Positions 36,692-42,847 of a stretch of 64,000 nt of DNA are shown one piece after another (the stretch's first letter is position 1; each line of letters opens with the position of its first letter). The translations under genes and the position numbers were made by a program. The notes under the pieces were generated by a model that saw nothing but the letters and a program-made list of their open reading frames with translations, did no database searches and was not told the DNA's origin. This DNA is from Gaiellasilicea sp037720595 (GTDB taxonomy: Bacteria; Actinomycetota; Thermoleophilia; Gaiellales; Gaiellaceae): the NCBI GenBank assembly GCA_037720595.1, contig JBBJLW010000013.1, forward strand, positions 1 to 64,000. The letters are read 5' to 3'.

Positions 36692-36908
36692 GGTCGTCGT
36701 CTACCACGCCGACGGCTGTCACCTCTGCGCGCGGGCGCTCGAGGTCGTCGCCGAGGTGTGCGGAACGGATTTCGCCTCCGTGGACATCGGCGGCGACGCG
36801 GAGCTCGAAACCCGGTACCGCGAGTCGATCCCGGTGATCGAGATCGACGGCGCGCGGGCCTTCACCTACTTCGTCCAACCGGAGGTGCTGCGCCAGCGCC
36901 TGCGCTGA
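36675..36908 (+). CDS. glutaredoxin-like (DUF836) protein
   Basis: This 77-residue thioredoxin-fold protein has CHLC near the N-terminus (VYHADGCHLCARALEV) and the cis-Pro loop ESIPVIEIDG, as in the DUF836/glutaredoxin-like group. It should act as a small thiol-disulfide exchanger or glutathione/mycothiol-type reductase partner. The GTG start lies inside the end of the glutamate dehydrogenase gene, so the two are coupled. rex follows 76 nt later. Confidence 0.88.
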   Translation: MASTPRVVVYHADGCHLCARALEVVAEVCGTDFASVDIGGDAELETRYRESIPVIEIDGARAFTYFVQPEVLRQRLR

Positions 36909-36946
36909 CGGTTCCCTCCATCGCCTTTCGAGGGTCGCTGGCATCA

Positions 36947-36963
36947 TGTGACTTCCTGTTACA
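36947..36963 (+). promoter_or_regulatory. possible Rex/CRP-like operator before rex
   Basis: TGTGACTTCCTGTTACA is an imperfect inverted repeat about 20 nt before the rex TTG start. Its half-sites resemble those of Rex operators (TTGTGAA...TTCACAA), but the spacing and two positions deviate. Autoregulation by Rex is common, which makes the site plausible. Confidence 0.35.
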
Positions 36964-36984
36964 AAGCCGAGGGAGCACGGAAAG

Positions 36985-37605
36985 TTGGCGGAACGTCTGA
37001 CGGTTGGTGTCGCTGCGCGCCTGAGCCGGTACCTCCAGGTGCTGACGCAGGCGAAGAAGATGGGGAAGGATCGGATTTCCTCGCAGGAGATCTCGGATTA
37101 CACGAACATCAACGCCACCCAGATCCGCCGCGATCTCTCCGGCTTCGGCAAGTTCGGGAAGCGCGGGGTCGGCTACAACATCGATTCGCTCCTCGGCGAG
37201 ATCCGCAAGATCCTGCGCACGCAGGGTCAGCACAACATCGCGCTGATCGGCGCCGGCCGCCTCGGTCAGGCGATCGCGAGCTCGCCGATCTTCGCCGAGC
37301 ACGGGATCAACATCGCGGCGGTCTTCGACACCGATCCGGACAAGGTCGGTCGCTCGATCGGCAATCTCGCGGTGACCCCGTACGCCGAGTTGTCCGACAC
37401 GGTGCGGGACCGCAACATCATCGTCGGCGTTATCGCAGTTCCCGCCGAAGGAGCGCAGGCCGCCGCCGACGACCTTATCTCGGCCGGCATCAAGATCGTC
37501 TTCAACTACTCCGAGGCGCTGCTCGACGTGCCCGCCGACGTCGCCGTCCACGCCTCGAATCCGGCGGTCGAGCTGCTCTACGCGCTGTACTTCCACCTGA
37601 CGTAG
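36985..37605 (+). CDS. rex: redox-sensing transcriptional repressor Rex
   Basis: Rex senses the NADH/NAD+ ratio and represses fermentation and respiration genes when NADH is low. The 206-residue protein has the winged helix (TVGVAARLSRYLQVLTQAKK, then NINATQIRRDLSGFGKFGKR) followed by a Rossmann domain with IALIGAGRLGQAIA and the C-terminal helix VELLYALYFHL that swaps between subunits. The start is TTG at 36985 with GGGAG upstream; no in-frame ATG gives a full N-terminus. A possible operator lies just upstream. Confidence 0.95.
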   Translation: MAERLTVGVAARLSRYLQVLTQAKKMGKDRISSQEISDYTNINATQIRRDLSGFGKFGKRGVGYNIDSLLGEIRKILRTQGQHNIALIGAGRLGQAIASSPIFAEHGINIAAVFDTDPDKVGRSIGNLAVTPYAELSDTVRDRNIIVGVIAVPAEGAQAAADDLISAGIKIVFNYSEALLDVPADVAVHASNPAVELLYALYFHLT

Positions 37606-37622
37606 CCGCACGCGCCCAACCG

Positions 37623-37683
37623 GACATGTCCCGTCGGGACGCGTCCGGGGTCAACGCCCGGACGTGTCTCTCGCAGACGTGTC
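37623..37683. promoter_or_regulatory. array of four GACRYGTC palindromic octamers
   Basis: The palindrome-like octamer GAC(A/G)(T/C)GTC occurs at 37623, 37638, 37661 and 37676, spaced 15, 23 and 15 bp. The first is part of the perfect palindrome GGACATGTCC. The array fills the gap between rex and the glycosyltransferase gene. It looks like an operator array, or partly a rex terminator, since the first two copies can also form an imperfect hairpin. Confidence 0.6.
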
Positions 37684-37719
37684 ACGCGCGAACGGTCGCG
37701 GGCGGGGCAGGATGCGCCG

Positions 37720-38982
37720 ATGAAGATCCTCCTCTGGCACGGCTACCTGCTCGGCGGCACCGGCTCGAACGTCTACACGCGAGCGCTGGCGCGGGAGTGG
37801 TCGAACGCCGGCCACGACGTCACCGTCCTCAGCCAGGAGCCGCGCCCTGAGCTCTACGATCTCAGCGGGGCGCAGGTCGTGCGGCCGAACGTCGGCGGTC
37901 TCCTTCCCGTGTTCGTCCTCGACCGCTACGAGGGCTACGAGGTGAGACTCGTCCAGGACTGCACGCGCGAGGAGCTCGAGCGTTGGGTCGAGGCGAATGC
38001 CGCGGCGCTGCGCGAGCACCTCCCCGCAGACGTCGTCTTCTGCAACCACGTCCTGCTCGGCGGGCCGGTGGGCGCCGCGACGGGATCGCCGTTCGCCGTG
38101 AAGGCGCACGGCTCCGAGCTCGAGTACACGCTGCGTGGCCGTCCTGACCTCGCCGCGTGGGGGAGAGAGGCGCTGGAGCAGGCGCAGGCCGTCTTCGTCG
38201 GCTCGTCCCACATTCGCGACGTGCTCGAGGAGGTCGTCGGTCACGTCGAGCGGGTGCACGAGGTGCCGCCCGGGGTCGACGTCGACGACTGGCGGCCGCG
38301 ACCGCGGGTCGAGGCGCTCGCCGGGCTCGTCGCGGAGGCCAGGCGCGACCCGCCGAATCCGGACAACATGAATGAGCGGATGCCCGACGAGGGCAACGCG
38401 GAGCGGCTCGTCGACTTCCTGGACGTGGACGATCTCACGGTCGTCTATTTCGGCAAGCTCCTCTACAACAAGGGTGTCCACGTCCTGCTCGAGGCGCTGC
38501 GCGAGGTCGAGGCGCGGGCGGTGATCGTCGGCTTCGGCGACTTCCGAGCAGAGCTCGAGCGCCTCGCCGGCCCTCGCGTGCTCTTCACCGGCCCCCTCGA
38601 GCACCGCCACCTAGTCCACCTGCTGCCGCTGGCCGACGCGACGGTCGTGCCTTCGATCTTCCCGGAGGCGTTCGGAATGGTTGCCGCCGAAGCCGCCGCC
38701 GCCGGCTCGCCGCCGCTCGTCGCCCACCATTCCGGACTGGCCGAGATCGCGGAAGGACTGGAGCAGGAGTATCCGCCGCACCTCCGCCACCTGACGAGCT
38801 TCGCGACCGGCGACGCCGTCGAGCTCGCCGCCAAGCTGAACGAGTTGCTCTCTCTCCCCGAAGCCGACCGGGCCGCCCTCGTCGAGTCCGCCCGCCGAGC
38901 TGTGCTCGCGCGCTGGAGCTGGGCCGGTGTGGCGCGGCGGCTGCTGGAACCGTTCCACTACCCTCCGGCCAGAAATGAGTGA
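37720..38982 (+). CDS. GT4-family glycosyltransferase
   Basis: This 420-residue GT-B glycosyltransferase has the acceptor-domain start MKILLWHGYLLGGTGSNVYTR and the donor-domain pattern VVYFGKLLYNKGVHVLLEAL, VLFTGPLEHRHLVHLLPLAD and the EX7E-type IFPEAFGMVAAEAAAAG. This fits retaining enzymes of family GT4. A linker at about residues 190-230 (RRDPPNPDNMNERMPDEGNA) is longer than usual. The substrate is unknown. The end overlaps the YbdK-like ligase gene by 8 nt, so the two probably act in one pathway. A repeated-octamer array lies just upstream. Confidence 0.9.
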   Translation: MKILLWHGYLLGGTGSNVYTRALAREWSNAGHDVTVLSQEPRPELYDLSGAQVVRPNVGGLLPVFVLDRYEGYEVRLVQDCTREELERWVEANAAALREHLPADVVFCNHVLLGGPVGAATGSPFAVKAHGSELEYTLRGRPDLAAWGREALEQAQAVFVGSSHIRDVLEEVVGHVERVHEVPPGVDVDDWRPRPRVEALAGLVAEARRDPPNPDNMNERMPDEGNAERLVDFLDVDDLTVVYFGKLLYNKGVHVLLEALREVEARAVIVGFGDFRAELERLAGPRVLFTGPLEHRHLVHLLPLADATVVPSIFPEAFGMVAAEAAAAGSPPLVAHHSGLAEIAEGLEQEYPPHLRHLTSFATGDAVELAAKLNELLSLPEADRAALVESARRAVLARWSWAGVARRLLEPFHYPPARNE

Positions 38983-40126
38983 CGAGCGGCGAATCCCGTC
39001 CGACGAGCTCCTGCGCGACGCGCGGGAGGGGTTCGAGGACGGCGCCGACTTCACGGTCGCGGTGGAGGAGGAGTTCGCGCTCCTCGACCCCTCGAGCCTC
39101 GATCTCGTCAACCGCTTCGAGGAGGTCAAGGCGGCGGCACAGGGGACGGCGCTCGAGCCGAACCTCGTCGGTGAGCTGATCGCTTCCGAGGTCGAGGTGA
39201 AGACCGGCCGCTGCGAGACGTTCGCCGACATCCCGGCCGCGCTCGTCGAGCGGCGCGCGCAGCTCCAAGCCCTGGTCGAGCCCATGGAGCTCGCGCTCGG
39301 CGCGACCGGCACTCACCCGTGGGCGCCGTGGCAGGAGCAGCGGATCATCGACACGCCCCACTACCGCCGGAACGACGAGTTGCTCCGCTACGTCGTTTGG
39401 CGCAACAACACGTTCGGGCTCCACGTCCACGTCGGGATTCGCGGCCCCGATCGCGCGATCGCCGTTGTCAACGGTTTGCGCGCCTTCCTCCCCGAGCTGC
39501 TCGCGCTCTCAGCGAGCTCGCCGTTCCACGACCGTGTGAACACGGGTCTCCACTCGTCGCGCACCCAGGTCTTCACCCGTTTCTTCCCGCGCTGCGGCGT
39601 CCCCGATGCGTTCGCGTCGTGGCAGGAGTACGAGGAATACGTCCGCTTCCTGTACGCGACCGGCTCGATCGACGAGCCCACCCAGCTCTGGTGGAGCGTC
39701 CGCCCGCACCTCGTATTTCCGACCGTCGAGATCAGGATCTGCGACGCCCAGCCGGATTCGGCCGAGGCGATCTCGCTCGCCGCGCTCGCGGCTTCGCTCA
39801 CCGCCCGGATCGCCCGAGCGCTCGACGAGGGCGAGCCGCTCGTCGACCAGCCGCACCGGCTCATCGAGGAGAACCTCTGGCGGGCGATCCGCTACGGACT
39901 CTCCGGTGACCTGATCGACCTCGAACGCGGCGATGTCGTGCCCGCACGGGAGCGGCTCGAGCGCCTGCTCGACTGGGTCGCGCCGGTCGCCGAGGAGATC
40001 GGCGCCGCGCCGTACCTCGCAATCCCCGAGCGAAACGCGGCCGAGCGGCAGATCGCTCGCTTCGAGGAGGGCGCGAGCCTGGAGCAGATCTACGCCGAGC
40101 AGGTTGGGATCCCGGTTCGTGGCTGA
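38975..40126 (+). CDS. carboxylate-amine ligase, YbdK/GCS2 family
   Basis: This protein of about 383 residues belongs to the glutamate-cysteine ligase 2 family. Matching parts: FTVAVEEEFALLDP (metal-binding EEE), GELIASEVEVKTGRC, GATGTHPW, NNTFGLHVHVGI and VEIRICDAQPDSAEA. YbdK has weak gamma-glutamylcysteine ligase activity; actinobacterial members are known in thiol and other ligase pathways. ATG 38975 is chosen; it overlaps the glycosyltransferase stop. The following small gene overlaps its end. Confidence 0.9.
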   Translation: MSDERRIPSDELLRDAREGFEDGADFTVAVEEEFALLDPSSLDLVNRFEEVKAAAQGTALEPNLVGELIASEVEVKTGRCETFADIPAALVERRAQLQALVEPMELALGATGTHPWAPWQEQRIIDTPHYRRNDELLRYVVWRNNTFGLHVHVGIRGPDRAIAVVNGLRAFLPELLALSASSPFHDRVNTGLHSSRTQVFTRFFPRCGVPDAFASWQEYEEYVRFLYATGSIDEPTQLWWSVRPHLVFPTVEIRICDAQPDSAEAISLAALAASLTARIARALDEGEPLVDQPHRLIEENLWRAIRYGLSGDLIDLERGDVVPARERLERLLDWVAPVAEEIGAAPYLAIPERNAAERQIARFEEGASLEQIYAEQVGIPVRG

Positions 40127-40403
40127 CGAGCCCGAGAACGTCACCGAACAGCAGTTCCTCGAAGCGCTCGGGCAGCTCCAGATCGGCGATCTGCTCGTCC
40201 AATCGCTTTCGACGATCTCCTCGCTCGCGTATCACCGGCTCGCGCCGGAGCAACGCGACCTCGACCAGGTGCGGCTCGGAATCGAGGCGCTGCGCGCGCT
40301 CGTGCCGGTGCTGAGGGGAACGCTCCCGGACGAGCTCGTGCGGGACTTCGAGCAGGTCACGGCGAACCTCCAGCTCGCCTATGCGGAGGCTGTCTCAGCC
40401 TAG
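40119..40403 (+). CDS. DUF1844-like small protein
   Basis: This 94-residue predicted helical protein (ENVTEQQFLEALGQLQIGDL, then QVRLGIEALRALVPVLRG, then VTANLQLAYAEAVSA) resembles DUF1844 proteins in its spacing of helices and its ending. The similarity is by eye and moderate. The GTG start overlaps the ligase stop by 8 nt, so the gene is the third of the glycosyltransferase operon. The function is unknown. Confidence 0.65.
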   Translation: MADEPENVTEQQFLEALGQLQIGDLLVQSLSTISSLAYHRLAPEQRDLDQVRLGIEALRALVPVLRGTLPDELVRDFEQVTANLQLAYAEAVSA

Positions 40404-40408
40404 TCGGC

Positions 40409-40447
40409 GCGCGAAGACCCCTGAAGGAAGCCGCCTGCGGCCCCGGG
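40409..40447. repeat. hairpin-forming dispersed repeat, copy A
   Basis: This sequence shares the pattern CCCCTGAAGG...CCGCCTRCGGCCCC with copy B at 42646. It can form a small hairpin (GCCGC-CT-GCGGC). The two copies flank the pyrophosphatase gene. Confidence 0.6.
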
Positions 40448-40553
40448 TGCTCGGTAGCCATCACCGGGCTGCAAGGGAGATGCTTGTGATAGATACTTCC
40501 CCGCGCCGAGACAGCTCGGCGTTCACTTTGTGACGGGTACAGACGGAGGATGG

Positions 40554-42608
40554 ATGGACTTTTTCAATGACCACGCGGTGCTCTTCGCGCTGATCTGCGC
40601 GGGTGTCGCGGTCGGCTTCGGGATCTATTTCACGCTCTGGCTGCTACGCCAGCCGGCGGGCTCGGAGCGGATGCAGGAGATCTCGCGCGCCGTGCAGGAG
40701 GGCGCCGCGGCCTACCTGCGCCGGCAGTACATCACGATCGCCGGGGTGGCTCTCGTGCCGTTTCTGCTGCTCGGGTTCTACAACCAGCTCGGCTGGGGAA
40801 CCGCGCTCGGCTTCGCTATCGGCGCGCTCCTCTCCTCGGCGGCCGGCTTCATCGGGATGAACGTCGCCGTGCGCGCCAACACGCGCGCCGCAGAAGCCGC
40901 CAAGTCGGGCCTGCGACCAGCCTTCAACGTGGCCTTCCGCGCGGGCTCGGTGGCGGGCCTCCTCGTCGTCGGTCTCGGCCTGCTCGGGGTGGCGGGCTAC
41001 TACGGGATTCTCACCGGCATCCTCGACAACAGCCAGGACTCGGCGATCGACGACCTGATCGGGCTCGCCTTCGGCGGCTCCCTGATCTCTGTCTTCGCGC
41101 GACTCGGCGGCGGCATCTTCACGAAGGCCGCCGACGTCGGCGCCGACCTCGTGGGCAAGATCGAGGCGGGAATCCCGGAAGACGACCCGCGCAACCCGGC
41201 CGTGATCGCCGACAACGTGGGTGACAACGTCGGCGACTGCGCCGGGATGGCAGCCGATCTCTTCGAGACCTACGCCGTCACCGCGGTCGCCGTGATGCTG
41301 CTCGGGACGCAGTACGGCGGGAACTTGGCTCTCTACCCGCTCGCGCTCGGCGGGATCTCGATTCTCGCCTCCGTGATCGGAGTCTATTTCGCCCGTGTCT
41401 CTCCGAACGGCTCGATCATCAACGCGCTCTACAAGAGCGTCATCGTTGCGACCGGGCTCTCGGCGCTCGGCTTCATCCCGGTGACGATGGCCTTCGACGA
41501 AGGGAACCCCTTCGGTTTCGCCGAGCTCTACGGCGCCGCGCTCGTCGGCCTCGTGATCACCTTCGCGCTCGTCGCGATCACCGAGTTCTACACCGGCAGC
41601 CGCTGGAATCCGGTCAAGTCGATCTCGAGGGCCTCGCAGACTGGTCATGCGACGAACATCATCGAGGGACTCGCCGTGGGGATGCGCGCGACGGCCGCGC
41701 CGGTGCTCGTGATCGCAGCCGGGATCGTGGCTGCCTTCGAGATCGCCGGCGGTGGCCGTGAGGGTCTGTACGGGATCGCTGTCGCGGTGATGGCGCAGCT
41801 TTCGATGGCCGGGCTGATCGTCGCGCTCGACGCTTTCGGACCCGTCACCGACAACGCCGGCGGGATCGCGGAGATGGCGCACCTCGACGAATCGGTGCGC
41901 ACGATCACGGATGCTCTCGACGCCGTCGGCAACACGACGAAGGCGGTGACGAAGGGCTATGCGATCGGCTCGGCCGGCCTCGCGGCGCTCGTTCTCTTCG
42001 ACGAGTACACCCGCGGGCTCGTCGAAGAGGGCCTCGACATCGCATTCAACCTCTCCGACCCGTACGTGATCGCGGGCCTCTTCATCGGCGGGCTGATGCC
42101 GTTCCTCTTCGCGGCGCTCGCGATGACGGCCGTCGGGCGCGTCGGCGGCGAGGTCGTCGTCGAGGTGCGACGCCAGTTCGCGGAGATGCCTGGGATCATG
42201 GAGGGCACCCAGCGGCCGGACTACAGCCGCGCGGTCGACATCGTCGCGAGGTCGGCGATCCGGAAGATGCTCCTGCCCGCGCTGATCCCGATTGCGATCC
42301 CGATCGCCGTGGGCATCATCAGCCCCGAGGCGCTCGGCGGCCTCCTGATCGGCACGATCGTGACCGGCCTCTTCCTGGCGATCGCGATGACCTCGGGCGG
42401 CGGCGCCTGGGACAACGCGAAGAAGCTGATCGAGGACGGCCTCTACGGCGGCAAGGGCTCCGACGCGCACGCGGCGTCGGTCACCGGCGACACGGTCGGC
42501 GACCCCTACAAGGACACCGCAGGACCGGCGATCAACCCGATGATCAAGATCGCGAACATCGTCGCGATCCTGATCATCCCGCTTCTGATCTCGATCCACG
42601 GTACTTGA
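40554..42608 (+). CDS. hppA: membrane-bound H+-translocating pyrophosphatase (K+-independent type)
   Basis: The enzyme hydrolyses pyrophosphate and pumps protons. It has about 684 residues and some 16 helices. The active-site motifs are AADVGADLVGKIEAGIPEDD, NPAVIADNVGDNVGDCAGMA and GGGAWDNAKKLIE, together with the late DTVGDPYKDTAGPAINPM. The segment GNTTKAVTKGYAIG has Lys and Thr at the positions that distinguish K+-independent from K+-dependent enzymes. ATG 40554 has GGAGG upstream; GTG 40530 is an alternative 24 nt earlier. A 7-bp hairpin (40504-40521) lies in the leader. Confidence 0.95.
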   Translation: MDFFNDHAVLFALICAGVAVGFGIYFTLWLLRQPAGSERMQEISRAVQEGAAAYLRRQYITIAGVALVPFLLLGFYNQLGWGTALGFAIGALLSSAAGFIGMNVAVRANTRAAEAAKSGLRPAFNVAFRAGSVAGLLVVGLGLLGVAGYYGILTGILDNSQDSAIDDLIGLAFGGSLISVFARLGGGIFTKAADVGADLVGKIEAGIPEDDPRNPAVIADNVGDNVGDCAGMAADLFETYAVTAVAVMLLGTQYGGNLALYPLALGGISILASVIGVYFARVSPNGSIINALYKSVIVATGLSALGFIPVTMAFDEGNPFGFAELYGAALVGLVITFALVAITEFYTGSRWNPVKSISRASQTGHATNIIEGLAVGMRATAAPVLVIAAGIVAAFEIAGGGREGLYGIAVAVMAQLSMAGLIVALDAFGPVTDNAGGIAEMAHLDESVRTITDALDAVGNTTKAVTKGYAIGSAGLAALVLFDEYTRGLVEEGLDIAFNLSDPYVIAGLFIGGLMPFLFAALAMTAVGRVGGEVVVEVRRQFAEMPGIMEGTQRPDYSRAVDIVARSAIRKMLLPALIPIAIPIAVGIISPEALGGLLIGTIVTGLFLAIAMTSGGGAWDNAKKLIEDGLYGGKGSDAHAASVTGDTVGDPYKDTAGPAINPMIKIANIVAILIIPLLISIHGT

Positions 42609-42614
42609 GCGCAA

Positions 42615-42644
42615 GAAGGGCGTCCGCGGCAGCGGACGCCCTTC
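42615..42644 (+). terminator. terminator of hppA
   Basis: A perfect 13-bp inverted repeat (42615-42627 and 42632-42644) with a 4-nt loop begins 7 nt after the stop. No T-run follows, which is common in GC-rich actinobacteria. Confidence 0.85.
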
Positions 42645-42645
42645 G

Positions 42646-42685
42646 CGCGAAAGTCCCCTGAAGGGGACCGCCTACGGCCCCAAGA
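42646..42685. repeat. hairpin-forming dispersed repeat, copy B
   Basis: This copy carries GTCCCCTGAAGGGGAC, a perfect 6-bp stem with a TGAA loop, followed by CCGCCTACGGCCCC. It aligns with copy A at 40409 over about 39 bp with a few differences. Confidence 0.65.
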
Positions 42686-42749
42686 CCTTGGAGCGAGCGC
42701 TGGCTTTGGCAAGGAGGACGAGCCGCGCGGGACGGCTCCGCCGATTTCC

Positions 42750-42778
42750 TTCACATTCCTCCGGATCGGCGCTAGGCT
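42750..42778 (+). promoter_or_regulatory. promoter of the M4 metallopeptidase gene
   Basis: TTCACA (42750-42755) and TAGGCT (42773-42778) are separated by 17 bp. They give an untranslated leader of roughly 60 nt before the GTG at 42848, which has its own Shine-Dalgarno (GGGGAGA). Confidence 0.6.
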
Positions 42779-42847
42779 CGTTCGGCTTGGGTAGGGCCGT
42801 CCTGTCCGGGGCGGCCGGATGGAACACACCAGGGGAGAGACACAATC

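Noticed and set aside
36947..36963. CRP-type binding site
   Set aside because: The half-sites TGTGA and TTACA are 7 nt apart rather than 6, so a Rex-like site is at least as likely; kept only as a low-confidence operator.
37622..37645. Simple terminator of rex
   Set aside because: The imperfect hairpin exists, but the octamer recurs twice more downstream with regular spacing, which a terminator does not explain.
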